Part shown: positions 29,501-42,400 of the stretch, one piece after another
How the letters are laid out: each line of letters opens with the position of its first letter
Position numbering within the stretch: the stretch's first letter is position 1
Notes under the pieces: generated by a model
What the model saw: the letters and a program-made list of their open reading frames with translations, nothing else
The model's database searches: none
What the model was told of the DNA's origin: nothing
NCBI RefSeq assembly: GCF_905220415.1
Contig: NC_059537.1
Span: 14,277,795-14,341,794 of the forward strand
Source: Colias croceus
Lineage: Eukaryota > Arthropoda > Insecta > Lepidoptera > Pieridae
Direction of reading: 5' to 3'
Length of the DNA: 64,000 nucleotides
Program-made: the position numbers and the translations under genes

Positions 29501-32277
29501 ACACTTTGGTTTTGTGAGAAATCCAGGACTGTACGAAGGAATAGGGTTCGTTCCTCGTCAGTACAGTTTGGAGGTTCGTTGGGAAGGGATAGGGAGAATA
29601 TTCGGCGCTTGCAGGCTTCGAAATCTGGAGATAGTCGTGTTTTTTTTTCATTTTATAAATAAGAGAATTTGGTAAATGCGTATGAGTATATGAAAACAAA
29701 GTTATTTTATGTTAGATCAAATGTAAATACTGTGTAGCACCATTAATTACGACTGAACCGAATTTCACAAATTTATCATTTTATAGGAGTACCTACGTAA
29801 TTCAATTAAATGGAATGAATGAATGTGTGTCTGTATGTCAGCACTGAACCAATTTTGATGAAATTTGATACACATATAGACTAAAACTTAGGGAAACATG
29901 TTAACATTTCCTTTGACTAGCGGGCGAAAACCTAGCAGAAAATAACTTTATGGGTCACGAAAGGCTCAATTAACTATGCAAAATCGATGTAAAATCAGAA
30001 AATAAACTTACTATAATCTTTAGAAGAAACAAAAGTGAGTTTACATTTCCCGTCAACGTTTATTTCATCGTCAAAAACTATTTTCTTCACAGCACTAATG
30101 AAAGTGCCCTGGCTTTTACTATCTAGTATTATTTGAATCGGCTCTATTTGTCGGAATAGTGACACAAATATTTGATGTTCTGGAGCTCGATCTGATATTT
30201 CTTCGAGAATTTGAAGCTGGTAAGAAAAATAGAAAAAATGTAAGCTGCCGCTTATTAGTCACAACCACTTATATTGTAATACTGTGGTCAGAACTATATA
30301 AATGACTAGCTTCCGCCCGCGACTCCGTCCGCGCGGATGTCGGTCTTCGCGTGGATGGTTTATTTCTCCATTTTGAGACCTCTGACAATAACATCTTATA
30401 AATATCTATTGGACCCAATCCCCAAATACGGTTAGGCCTATAATAATACGCAACGTGTGTTCGCGGTTCTACGGAACAACGTCTATGGATAAAACTGAAA
30501 AATTAAGATTATTTTTTTTCTACGTATTTTTCCAGGATAAAAAGTATCCTATTTTACGCCCAGGATAATAAGGTATAATTATACCAAGTTTCATCGAAAT
30601 CGAACCGCTAGTTTTCACGTGATGCCTTCACATACAGACAGACAGACAGACAGACAGACAAAAATTTTTTTAATCACATATTTGGGTTTGGTATCGATCC
30701 AGTAACACCCCCTGGTATTTATTTTTTCAATATTTTCAATGTACTGCAGAATTGACCCTTCTACAGATTTATTATATGTATAGATGTATATGTAGATAAG
30801 ACAAAGACAAAAAAAAAGGAAAAGTTTAGAACCTTAAAATAATATTTTGATTAACTTTGTAGATAGAGTTACGACTTTTATTTTCTCCCACACCAAATTT
30901 GCTAGGCTAGAACCGAATTTCACAAATTTATCATTTTATAGGAGTACGTAATTCAATTAAATGGAATGAATGTGCGTCTGTATGTCATCACTGAAACAAT
31001 TATTATTTTAAAAATAAATAATCAATGTAAATAAATACCTCTCCAGTTTGTAGAGTAAAGCTGGCCGCCCCGAGTTTACCTGATTTGCAGCTGACAGCGA
31101 GCAGGCGCTAAAATAACTCCAATCTTCATAAACGAGATAATTAACTTTTACTCGTAATAATATAAGGTACATTTTAATTGAACCAATTTATGCTCTATTT
31201 TCCGTAAGAAGAGTTTTATTAATTACAAAACTAAAGCTCTTGTTTAGATAGTTTTGGAGCAGTGTTGTACATAATACTTACATATTAACTTAAAATTTTA
31301 ATTTAACTAAAACAACATAAAATATAAAATATAAAAATTTTTGGAATTAAAAAATAAGGTATTAATTATTAAACTAAAGTGCACCGAACTCTACCACGAA
31401 TTATAATAACAACAATCTGATACATTTGTTTAGTATAAACATTTCTACAATTACCATAGTAATAATCTAAAATCTATATTAAACAATGCGTGTAGAATAT
31501 CATTTGAGGTCAGTTAATGTTGAGAATGCGATAACTACAAATAATATTAACGTTTAACGTGTCGCTATTTTGCGATTAAATCTGTCTTTCTATTACCTAC
31601 CGAGACTCTTGAGTTTAACATAATATTGATCAAAGATTAAAAGGTCAAAAAATATAAATCCATACTAATATTATCTATAAATGCGAAAGTAAATTTGTCT
31701 GTCTGTCTGTTACTCAATCACGCCTTAACTACTGAACCAATTTGCATGAAATTAGGATAGGTTTTATCCCGGAAATCCCACGGGAACGGGAACTATGCGG
31801 GTTTTTCTTTGACTGCGCGGACGAAGCCGCGGGTGGAAAGCTAGTAAGAAATAAGCCGAAAGCTGATTGAAATAAACAACTAGGTATTTATAATCTGGGT
31901 GCGTAAAATTAATGGTCTGAAAAACGTTATTAATATTAAATGTTCCTGAAACTCTTATACAATTTGGAATTACCTCCTCGATATCTGATTCATCTGTATC
32001 TTGGTTTTCGGTCTCATTTCTGTTAGGCAAAACATCTTTATTTCTGTAATATTGTAGATATTTCAATAAATAATTAAACAATGTCAAATAATTCCTATCT
32101 GTCTATCATTATACAATTAATAATAACAACAATAAAAGAAAAAACCAATAATACAAAATAAATATAATCAATGTTCACACACCTTTTGCATTTCGAAATG
32201 ATAAACTGATGCGAAATTTCGCTGTTACTGGAGAAAGTAGACCTTGGCGCTACAGATGCAGATGTTGTTTCATTCAT
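23586..32277 (-). CDS. Msh5: MutS homologue MSH5, complete, 18 exons
   Basis: Meiotic MutS protein that with MSH4 forms a clamp stabilising crossover intermediates; it does not repair mismatches. Exons 5' to 3': 32277-32183, 32043-31974, 31107-31039, 30216-30012, 29624-29396, 28900-28730, 28330-28192, 28109-28047, 27708-27604, 27524-27428, 27066-26876, 26788-26743, 26560-26422, 26081-25861, 25567-25422, 25131-24919, 24504-24349, 23681-23586. They sum to 816 residues plus stop, near the usual length. The core domain has LGALLRYLDLNW and EGLSLFQIFSKCSSK. The ATPase has Walker A GPNASGKS (600-607), signature segment PAESATIGIVSNIFTRI, Walker B LILVDEFGKGT (D679, E680) and STH (H716). The intron after 27604 seems to start with GC, not GT. 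Introns hold several Helitrons. Exon 1 is the least certain because that end is poorly conserved. Confidence 0.93.
23819..23973 (+). repeat. GC-rich 160-bp repeat, copy d (last Msh5 intron)
   Basis: Starts AAGCTATTGCATAGGTTCTA and ends GAGTGCCACACGT followed by a T-run; slightly shorter because ATAGC is missing near the right inverted motif. Confidence 0.9.
24164..24336 (-). mobile_element. Helitron remnant in last Msh5 intron
   Basis: Minus-strand end CGGGCGGTAAGCTAG with CTAG at 24164-24167, then diverged interior containing TCCGTTGCGTAGTTTGAAAG, finishing near 24336 beside Msh5 exon 17. Confidence 0.65.
27229..27410 (-). mobile_element. short Helitron, third family, end-trimmed
   Basis: Matches 20809-20985 and 50792-50969 (CGCCCGCGGCTTCGCCCGCT; GGAGTCCATTGAGGACAAAC), but the terminal CTAGCTTAC is missing. 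It lies 18 bp from Msh5 exon 10. Confidence 0.78.
27727..27928 (+). mobile_element. Helitron in Msh5 intron 8
   Basis: Starts TCTATATACATATATAAAAC, contains CAACGCACAGCCCAAACAAC, ends TCGTGGGCGGAAGCTAG followed by T. It abuts exon 9 of Msh5 (27604-27708) with 18 bp between. Confidence 0.8.
29005..29147 (-). mobile_element. Helitron, fourth family, reversed
   Basis: CTAG at 29005-29008, then CTGTGCCCCACTGTTTCATC and AGTTCCTGAGATTAGCGCGT, the reverse complement of the 21766-21964 element. Lies in Msh5 intron 5. Confidence 0.72.
30306..30784 (-). mobile_element. non-autonomous Helitron in Msh5 intron 3
   Basis: Reversed, near full-length copy of the 19314-19790 family: CTAG at 30306, (CAGA)n at 30633-30660, and the 5' terminus ending TATATGTATAGA at 30784. 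Both ends are intact. Confidence 0.92.
31659..31844 (+). mobile_element. short Helitron, second family (Msh5 intron 2)
   Basis: Starts TCCATACTAATATTATCTAT and ends GAAGCCGCGGGTGGAAAGCTAG|T at 31844 (22 bp, cited by position). First half matches 18434-18620; second half has a different 3' end also seen at 46850-46930. Confidence 0.8.
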
Positions 32278-32751
32278 TTTAATTAAATTATTATTTTAAT
32301 AATGTTTGTGTTTAAAATCCTAATATTTTAAGAAATAACGTGGTTATCAAGAGATATTGTCAAACAATAGTAATTTCTAAAGAAATTTTTTTTCCATAGT
32401 AATTTTCCCGCCCAAATGTTTTTTTTTTAATAACCCTTGGGGGCAAATGCAAGATGTTTTTTTAGAAAGGAAAATCTCATCAGCCAGCGATAAAAAAAGA
32501 TTGCATTATTTTTGTTAATATTTTTTTGTATATTATTCAGGTATTGTGTAATATAAGCGTATCAACTAATACCTAGATACCAAACCAATAAATCAATTTA
32601 TTGTGCGTAATCACTACATGGTTCGTTAATACGTATGATAGGGAAGAAAATAATAAAAAAAACACATTAAATATTCAAACATTTATTCGTAAAGGCACTT
32701 TGGTACAACTTATTATCATATTACAATGAATACAATCATATTATTATAAAT
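32278..32751. other. Msh5 upstream region
   Basis: AT-rich; presumably Msh5 promoter and 5' UTR on the minus strand. No TATA box or other element that I can name. Confidence 0.4.
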
Positions 32752-32891
32752 AATACATATAATAAATCTGTAGAAGGGTCAATTCTGTACATTGAAAATA
32801 TTGAAAAAATAAATAGCAGGGGGTGTTCCTGGATCGATACCAAACCCAAATATTTGATTAAAAAATTTTTTGTCTGTCTGTCTGTCTGTCC

Positions 32892-32925
<34 letters not shown>

Positions 32926-33093
32926 ATGTGAAGGCATCACGTGAAAACTAACGGTTAGATTTCGATGAAACTTGGTATAATTATACTTTATTATCCTGGG
33001 CATAAAATAGGATACTTTTTATCCCGGAAAAATACTTAGAAAAAAAATTAATCTTAATTTTTCCGCGCGGACGGAGTCGCGGGCGGAAGCTAG
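32752..33093 (+). mobile_element. non-autonomous Helitron
   Basis: Starts TACATATAATAAATCTGTAG (terminal TC lost), (TCTG)n with one TCCG interruption at 32870-32925, ends GGGCGGAAGCTAG|T at 33093. Shorter interior than 19314-19790, matching 14652-14956. Confidence 0.88.
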
Positions 33094-33241
33094 TTATAAA
33101 TAATTTAAATGTTATTTTGCGAACGTCCATAATGTGAATGGTGAAAAGGGTGAAAGTATTTTTTATAAGTAATAAATAATAATACAATAAACTATAAAGT
33201 AATGATAATTATTTTTAATAAACTATAAAATGTATCCTTAA

Positions 33242-33300
33242 CTAGCGGTCCGCCCCGTCTTCGCCCGTGGTACATGTTTACGTTTTCTCTACATAAGAAC
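33242..33300 (-). mobile_element. truncated Helitron end
   Basis: CTAGCGGTCCGCCCCGTCTT and CGCCCGTGGTACATGTTTAC match the 3' end of the 1027-1589 element and 44338-44507; the match stops near 33300. Confidence 0.65.
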
Positions 33301-33410
33301 AATGAACAACACAAAAAAAACACACACTGCCATCAAGATCGAACAATACTATTTTCAAAATTTTAAACATCATTCGAAACGAGTGCGCGTATCCGAACGT
33401 TTAACTTTTT

Positions 33411-36400
33411 TTATATAATTAGCAGATCCTTTTCTTCAGGGGCATCATTGCGCATGTTGACTCTGATGTGCCTGCATGCGTTGCCGACAGCGTCCATCAG
33501 AGGGGCCACGGTCACGGCGAGGCAGGCCTGCACGAGCGTGCGGATTGACGCTAAGTAAATCTTTACACAGCGCAAACAGGGGGTTGCGCACCAGATTTGC
33601 TGTAGAAAATTGCAGAAAATGTATTTTAGTTAGCATTTATGATATTCTAAGCTATGGTGAATGAGTTATATTATATATATATATATATTATATATATATA
33701 TATATTATAGGGTTGATGTACCACTAGTTGACCATTTAAGCGGTTTTATCTTTAGCTATATATAAAAAACGGGTTATTTGTGTTACGTTCAATGTTATTT
33801 TTGGGACACAGATAATTGAATAGTCACTGCAACTATTGTTCTTAGTATCAATTTGATAGCCTTTAAAGGTTTTATGAAAACTACTCTGAAGACTGAAAGT
33901 TACTTCTGCTAAAAGTACCAATACCTGACCACTGATCACCAATATCTGACCATCATTGCTCTAAAAGTTGACCATTTTCAAAATGGACAAAATGTCCTTC
34001 TTCGAACATTAGTTTTGTTTAATAAATAAAAAAAGTCTGTATTTATATTGAAGTTTATTTTATTAAATGTTATAAATCATTCTTACAATACTGTTATTAA
34101 TCCTTAATGACTATACCTACGTACCATACAATCTTTTCTTTTTTCTCTTTTTCCTTCGACACCCAGTAGTCTTGCCATTTCTTGGAAGTTGTAGCAAAGG
34201 GCAAGCATTCAGTCTTCTTTTTTAACGGAGAATCAGAAGGCCATATTAAATGTTTGCCAAAAGCTGGGCTTATTTGCTGTTGCATTTTAGTTATTAAATC
34301 TACTAATTTGGGCGAAGGAAGTTCAAGGAAATGACTGACTGAAGTTTATGTTGATTCGAGATGCATTGTTGGTGTTGGAATAGGACTTAGACGGCTTATA
34401 TGGTTTGTTAAATTAGGTATAAGCACAAAAAAAGCAATTCTTTCTTAGCAAAATATAAAGAACCAAGAGCTGACCATACTGGTACTGGTCAACAATAGGC
34501 GAAAAATTGTTTTTGTTGCTCCAAAAGATAACCAGGCCGCTAAAAATCATGAAAAACTGTTCATGCCAAAAATGAAGCCGAAAGTCTATAACAGAATGGT
34601 TCAACATTATGCCTATAACAAGACATATAAAGAGTAATCGATTGCATTCAAGATAAATTAAGATTTCCCAATCAACTCCCGATAAAAAACTCTTAGTAAA
34701 AAATGTGATTACTTACGGGGCACCTACTTAATTACATCTTCGTGTTGAAAAAATGTCAATATTTCTGACCAATAGCAGCAAGGTTTGTTTTTATTTTATA
34801 GATGATGTTGCTTTATAGAAAAAACAATAAACTATCATCTGGGGCTGCCGTATTTTCTTAATTGGCGCGTATATTTGAATTTTGGTCATGTATTGGCGCT
34901 TGGTCAGCTAGTGATACATTGACCCTAGTATTTTATCACAATGTAATAAATACTGCAACTGAGGTACTAAGCTATTTTAGAAGGCAACTTCATCTGTAAT
35001 TAAATTTGTATCGAATAACTATTTTATACAAGTCACTTGCTAGAACTTATCTCTGGCTATTTTGATATTTAATTACATTCAAGAAAAAATCAGATATAAA
35101 CATTGCCATTGGCTTATGGACTATCGAGTCTTAGTTACAATATCTCATATCCCATACTTACTTCAAAAGCCAAGCACGCGAATCCCACTCCCAACACCAG
35201 AGCACACGGCGGGGCGACCAGCACGGACAGCACTATATAGCACCAGTTGCGAGCGTGCCTGAAGCAGAAGTGGCTGATCCGCCACGCTCGTTCTGGACTC
35301 CGGACACCCTCTGGCTCGCCGATCACGTCGTCCCATATTATCTGTGGAGTATATATTAATGTGTAAAAAGATAAATAACTAGATGCTGAAGCCTGCAGTT
35401 TTTTTTCGTGAAGCGCAATCCTTGAAAAAAGAAGCCTTGTCTATATTTGTACTTAATTTCTTAACTGTTTTTATGTAAAAGGATAACAAACCATGTACAT
35501 TCTTAAGAACTTTCAAGTTTAAAAAAATACATATTTGTAGAATTTGATTTAGGTATTATTACAGGTAAAAATTATTGTTGTTTAAGTATGTTTTTATGTT
35601 TGTAATAAATGAAAGCCAATAATAAACATCAACTTTAATTCTGCAGACAGACAAATATATAAGTCTTTCAGACCCGTTTTACCGCTTGAATATGGAACCT
35701 TAAAAAATCGTAACATTTTCGGGTTTCCCACGAAAAACTCTACCAGGCAATTATTGAAACCTCTATAAATATATTCTACAAGTCATTCGCTATTCAATTA
35801 AGCAATAAAGTAATATTAATATACCGTACATGACAGATGACCTTTCGGCTATGTTAAAAATATTTGACCGTTCAACCAATTCTCACCCCTTGCTTCCAGT
35901 CACGCGACGTTCCTTACCGTTTCTTTGTGAACTCGATCGATGAACTTATGTATTTTATAGAGGAATATCGCTCAGATTTTTGGTAAAGCGTTGTAACTGA
36001 ACTTACGAAATTGATTAAGTAATTTTCTAATTAACAAATAACATGACGTGTATAAAGCTAATTTTTTCGTAATTTATTACCTTTAGGGACGTTTTAGAAA
36101 ATAATGGGGTACGTATAGAAAGCGAATAATAGGTGTTCAAAAAGAAAATTGACTACTTGAAACTTATCACAAATGGAGACGGTTTAAGTCATGTTTAAGT
36201 CATAATGATCCCACCAAAAACATTTTCATGTAAAATGTTGCCAAGACGAGCCCATATGACTCGCACTGTCAAAAAGTTATCAGATCTCATGTAGAGCGAA
36301 GCTTCTAACACTACACGCCCTAACTCTACAAGGCCTAACTTCACAAACTCTACACCTTAGTCAAAATATGTGGCTTGGCCATTTCGCTACATTCACATCG

Positions 36401-39400
36401 GCGTAAGGTGAAAAATTAATTCACTGTGCATTACTTTTGTGTTATACAATAGTTCTTGTAGTAACGAACGGCCAAGCCACATATTATTTTGACTAAGGTG
36501 TAGAGTTTGTGAAGTTAGGCCTTGTAGAGTTAGGGCGTGTAGTGTTAGAAGCTTCGCTCTACATGAGATCTGATAACTTTTTGACAGTGCGAGTCATATG
36601 GGCTCGTCTTGGCAACATTTTACATGAAAATGTTTTTGGTGGGATTTCATTTCTTTTTGTAAGTTGTTTGCAAGGTTGTTTGTAACAAAATTTTATAAGT
36701 ACCTATGTCGATTAAAGTTTTATTTATTTTTTAACAAGGAGTACCTATACATAATTATATATATCTAGGGGAACCAAGTTTTAGATTATTAGATTAGACC
36801 TCTAGCGTCATCAAAATTTAATTTAAAATTATAGGTCTCATACAAACTCCCATCCCCTAGTTTAAGGGGTTGGGGGATGAAAGTTACAAGTTTTATATAT
36901 TGTTGTTTGTGTGCTAATACTAGCTTACATACAAAATTTCAGCTTTCTAGGACATTAGGAAATACCTTAAGAATTTTGATGATCATCAGTGAGTCAGTGA
37001 CGAAATTAGCGTTTTTTAGATATAAATAAAATCTGAAGTATAGAAGCTAATGTAATTAAAACTTAATATGTTCAATAAGTCCGCTATTGACAATATATCC
37101 CGAAAATTTTGTTGATCTATCATAATCCAAACCCAAGTTATGAGGGTTCAAAAAAACGTCGAAGCGCTTCGAGAAAAGGTAGGTAGTGCCCGTGCTTGTT
37201 CGCTTGGCTCGTCTTGGCGGGGGCACTGCCGTGCCCCCAGATAGTGTTTTTATTAGATAAAAATATATAATAGATAAAAATATAATAGTGTACTGTGTCG
37301 GTGTCTGTGTCTGTGTCTGTGTCTGAGTCTGTGTCTGAGTCTGTGTCTGTGTCTGTGTCAGCGTCTGTGTCTGTGTCTGTGTCGGTGTCTGTGTCTGTGT
37401 CTGTGTCTGTGTCGGTGTCTGTGTCTGAGTCTGTGTCTGTGTCTGTGTCTGTGTTGGTGTCTGTGTCTGTGTCGGTGTCGGTGTCTGTGTCTGTGTCTGT
37501 GTCTGTGTCTGTGTCAGCGTCTGTGTCTGTGTCGGTGTCAGTGTCTGTGTCTGTATCTGTGTCTGTGTCTGTGTCGGTGTCTGTGTCTGTGTCTGTATCT
37601 GTGTCTGTGTCGGTGTCTGTGTCTGTGTCGGTGTCTGTGTCGGTGTCTGTGTCGGTGTCGGTGTCTGTGTCGGTGTCGGTGTCGGTGTCTGTGTCTGTGT
37701 CGGTGTCGGTGTCTGTGTCTGTGTCGGTGTCTGTGTCGGTTCTGTGTCGGTGTCGGTTCTGTGTCTGTGTCGGTGTCGGTGTCGGTAATGGTGTCGGTGT
37801 CTGTGACTGTGTCTGTGTCTGTGTCGGTGTCTGTGTCGGTGTCTGTGTCGGTGTCTGTGTCGGTGTCGGTGTCTGTGTCTGTGTCGGTGTCTGTGTCGGT
37901 GTCTGTGTCGGTGCCTGTGTCGGTGTCGGTGTCTGTGTCTGTGTCTGTGTCTGTGTCTGTGTCTGTGTCTGTGTCTGTGTCTGTGTCTGTGTCAGTGTCT
38001 GTGTCTGTGTCGGTGTCGGTGTCTGTGTCTGTGTCGGTGTCTGTGTCGGTGTCGGTTCTGTGTCTGTGTCGGTGTTGGTGTCGGTGTCTGTGACTGTGTC
38101 TGTGTCTGTGTCTGTGTCGGTGTCTGTGTCGTGTAATTCGTTATTCGAATTATTCTTATTCAAAACACCTTATTGTTCACCTACCACATCACGAAATAGA
38201 TCCAAAATGTGTCCCTATCTTCAGCCGTTTGGTCGCTGGGCGTATGACAATTATTTGTTAATCAGTCATTGTAGAGGTAAATAATACTAATGTTTTGATC
38301 TCATTTTCTGTGTCGACTGTCGACTTTCGAGAATCGAGTGTGAATTTTCTTACAGATATTAAGCTTAGTAGTTAGTACCTGGATAATTCAATTTTTAGAT
38401 TTAGTTAGGTACCTTCCAGGTCAAAGCCTGGGTGGGGCAAGCGCCCCACCCTGCCCCACCGTGGCTACGCCCATGTTTACAGTTAATGAATAAGGTTTAA
38501 GTTTATAGGTGATATTATGATAACAAGGTACTTTTATAAGACTGATAAATAAAGAGAAGTATTGAAATTTTGTTTCTTTATTAATTTAATAAAATAAGGG
38601 TTCATACGCACTATGCGGGTAGCCGCATTGCGGGTAGCCGTCCGGCTGACCGCAGGATGCGGTTGCGAATGCGGCCAGCCGGACGGCTACCCGCATAGTG
38701 CGGTTGAAGAACCGTTGCGATTTGCGGTCATGTCGATCCATTTCAAAGATGGAAATGGAAGAAGTTGCAGCTATTTACTACATTTACACACGTTACGTAT
38801 AGAAGAAAAGCAAAGAAAGAAGTACTCGGTGCATCTATTTGCATCATATATTTGCAAACACGAGATGAGAGCAAGCATTTTGCAACCACGTGCACACACT
38901 CACTCAATGGCGGGCAGCCGCAGACTGAACCGCACAGTGCGTATAGCAACCGTCCGGCTGGCCGTCACTCGGGCCGCAGCTCTCCGAGCAACCGGAGCGG
39001 TCTGCGGGTAGCCGCATCGCAGTGCGCATAAAAATGAATATTACGTACATAATTGTGCTTGCGGTCAGCCGGACGGCTACCCGCAACGCGGCTACCCGCA
39101 TAGTGCGTATGAACCCGACACAAGCCGCGTAAAATAAAAGGCCCATCAGGTACTTTTACAGTAACTTTTGTTTAATTTCGTTATTTTTCCGAGGTATTAT
39201 AAAAGAACCGGGTAACCCGGTTCTACCCGGTTCTGAGCTCGATTTGGAACCGGGTTTCAGAAACTTGGAACCGGACTCGGTTCTGCATGCCCTAGTGTCG
39301 GTGTCTGTGTCTGAGTCTGTGTCTGTGTCTGAGTCTGTTTCTGTGTCAGTGTCTGTGTCTGTGTCGGTGTCTGTGTCAGCGTCTGTGTCTGTGTCGGTGT

Positions 39401-42400
39401 CTGTGTCTGTGTCTGTGTCTGTGTCTGTGTCTGTGTCTGTGTCAGTGTCAGTGTCTGTGTCAGTGTCAGTGTCTGTATCAGTGTCTGTGTCTGTGCCTGT
39501 GTCTGTGTCTGTGTCTGTGTCGGTGTCTGCGTCTGTGTCTGGTTCTGTGTCTGTGTCTGTGTCGGTGTCTGTGTCTGTGTCTGTGTCTGTGTCTGTGTCG
39601 GTGTCTGTGTCTGTGTCTGTGTCTGTGTCGGTGTCTGTGTCGGTGTCGGTGTCTGTGTCTGTGTCGGTGTCTGTGTCTGTGTCGGTGTCTGTGTCTGTGT
39701 CTGTCTGTGTCGGTGTCTGTGTCTGAGTCTGTGTCTGAGTCTGTGTCTGTGTCTGATTATGTGTCTGTGTCTGTGTCTGAGTCTGTGTCTGTGTCTGTAG
39801 TGGTGTCTGTGTCGGTGTCTGTCTGTGTCTGTGTCTGTGCCTGTGTCTGTGTCTGTGTCTGTGTCTGTGTCGGTGTCTGCGTCTGTGTCTGGTTCTGTGT
39901 CTGTGTCTGTGTCGGTGTCTGTGTCTGTGTCTGTGTCTGTGTTGGTGTCTGTGTCTGTGTCTGTGTCTGTGTCGGTGTCTGTGTCGGTGTCGGTGTCGGT
40001 GTCTGTGTCTGTGTCTGTCTCTGTGTCTGTGTCTGTGTCGGTGTCGGTGTCTGTGTCTGTGTCTGTGTCGGTGTCTGTGTCTGTGTCGGTGTCTGTGTCT
40101 GTGTCTGTGTCTGTGTCGGTGTCTGTGTCTGTGTCTGTGTCTGTGTTTGTGTCTGTGTCTGTGTCGGTGTCGGTGTCTGTGTCTGTGTCTGTGTCTGTGT
40201 CTGTGTCTGTGTCTGTGTCTCTGTCTGTGTCTGTGTCTGTCTGTGTCTGTGTCGGTGTCTGTGTCGGTGTCGGTGTCTGTGTCTGTGTCGGTGTCTGTGT
40301 CGGTGGTCGGTCAGCCACATATTTTGACTAAGGAGTAGAGTTTGTGAATTTAGGCCTTGTAGAGTTAGGGCGTGTAGTGTTTAGAAGCTTGGCTCTACAT
40401 TAGATCTGATAACTTTTTGACAGTGCGAGTCATATGGGTGAGCCTGCATGGGTTGGCAACATTTTACATGAAAATGTTTTTGGCGGGATTTTATTTCTTT
40501 TTGTAAGTTGTTTGTAACAAAAAAATTTTATATTTTTTTCTTCTTTTTTTGGGGTGTATTTCTTGCACATCAGAGACGCCTTTTTTATAGCCCACTCTCT
40601 TATTTTTTCTTATTCTTAATTTTTTTTTTATTTTTAGCTACTGTGTGGACGTAAGAGGCAGGAGACGTTCGCAACACTTCTATTCATATTTATATGATCT
40701 GATCTGAAGTAATGTCTCGATATATCTTGCATGTCGATTAAATTTTTAAATATTTTTTTTTAACAAGGAGTACCTATACAGTATACATATATATATCTAG
40801 GGGAACCAAGTTTTAGATTATTATATTAGACCTCTAGCGTCATCAAAATTTAATTTAAAATTACAGGTCTCATACAAACTCCCATCCCCTAGTTTAAGGG
40901 GTTGGGGGATGAAAGTTACAAGTTTTATAATTTTTTTGTTGTTTGTGTGCTAATACTAGCTTACATACAAAATTTCAGCTTTCTAGGACATTAGGAAATA
41001 CCTTAAGAATTTTGATGATCATCAGTGAGTCAGTGACGAAATTAGCGTTTTTTAGATATAAATAAAATCTGAAATATAAAAGCTAATGTAATTAAAACTT
41101 AATATGTTCAATAAGTCCGCTATTGACAATATATCCCGAAAATTTTGTTGATCTAGCATAATCCAAACCCAAGTTATGAGGGTTCAAAAAAACGTCGAAG
41201 CGCTTCGAGAAAAGATAGGTAGTGCCCGTGCGCTTCGCTTTCTTCTTTGGCTAGTCTTGGCGGGGGCACTACCGTGCCCCCAGATATATGCACACATTAT
41301 CGAGATATTTTAAATATTATACATACGAGTATAACTTTCATAAATAACTAGCTTGTAGATTAGAAGCCAATTTTGTTATATGCTGAAAATCTTATAGCAT
41401 GAGTTTTCTTAAGTGAATATGATAAGATATACCAATAATATGAGATACAACATATATATTTGGATAAAAGGCCTCATTAACTAGCATGATAGGACAAATA
41501 CATATAATGAAATAATAGTTTATCAAATCGGATTCAATGGAGGCTTCACATGTATAAGATATATACTCTGTAAGGGTTAGTTATTTGTTTACTACTGTTA
41601 CAAAATGACAAGGGCATTAGAAAAGCAGTCCTTCTTCGAATCTTTGCTCAGCAGATGGTAGTGGAAGATAAAGCCATTGGCTTTTTAGATTTTTGAAAGC
41701 TACCTATAGTCTATCTATATAGGTACTAGAAGTAATTTTAAGAGTTAGACCGCCCTAATCTCAGGAACTAGGTAGGTACCTACTTGGTTCGTGTTGAAAT
41801 TTTATTAATTGACTAAATGTTGTTGAATACTTAGTCAATTAATTGAGGCTATGTAGGCTTTATTAAGTATAACATCATACTATATGGGTAAAACCAAATG
41901 GCACAACTAGTATAATATTAGATTTCATTTATTGATTAGGTAACTACCTAATTAATTTATATCATACATAGGTACCTACATAATGCTGAATGCATGTGTT
42001 TCATGTGAAAATGTATGGACTAATATTTATGTGAAGTGCATAGTTATAATTATTTAATTAAATCCGTAATCAAGTAAGTGGCCTCGCAGCTTTTAAATAT
42101 GGTCATTATTTTGCCCAGTTGCAAATGCAAATGGCTTTCCGTCGTATGAGGTGTTTTTCATGGACTTCATTTCCATTCTTGCTAACTGCCTTTGTTTGTG
42201 TTAATTTACTTATATTACATCGATCTAGCTTTGTGCTATAGTGGTGTTAGTCATTATCATTCTAACGTAAGGTCTGGGTTCGATTCCAATTTCCATTTTA
42301 ATTAAAATAAACAACAAAAGAAGTTAAATCATAGATGATATAAAAACACAATAAAATGGAAAATCGCATTATTTAATAATATTATAAATAAGTAACGGTT

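Noticed and set aside
15848..32277. Functional cluster of Uba5 and Msh5
   Set aside because: Convergent genes of unrelated pathways; no shared signals seen.
33720..33990. Recurring TGACCA motifs
   Set aside because: Short and irregular; probably part of a decayed transposon and not a defined repeat.
34413..34607. Minus-strand open frame near the pogo-like fragment
   Set aside because: No transposase motifs; not connectable to the fragment at 34121-34321.
37138..40338. Long open frames coding (SV)n, (TD)n, (TQ)n
   Set aside because: Product of a GTGTCK hexamer repeat, open in several frames on both strands.
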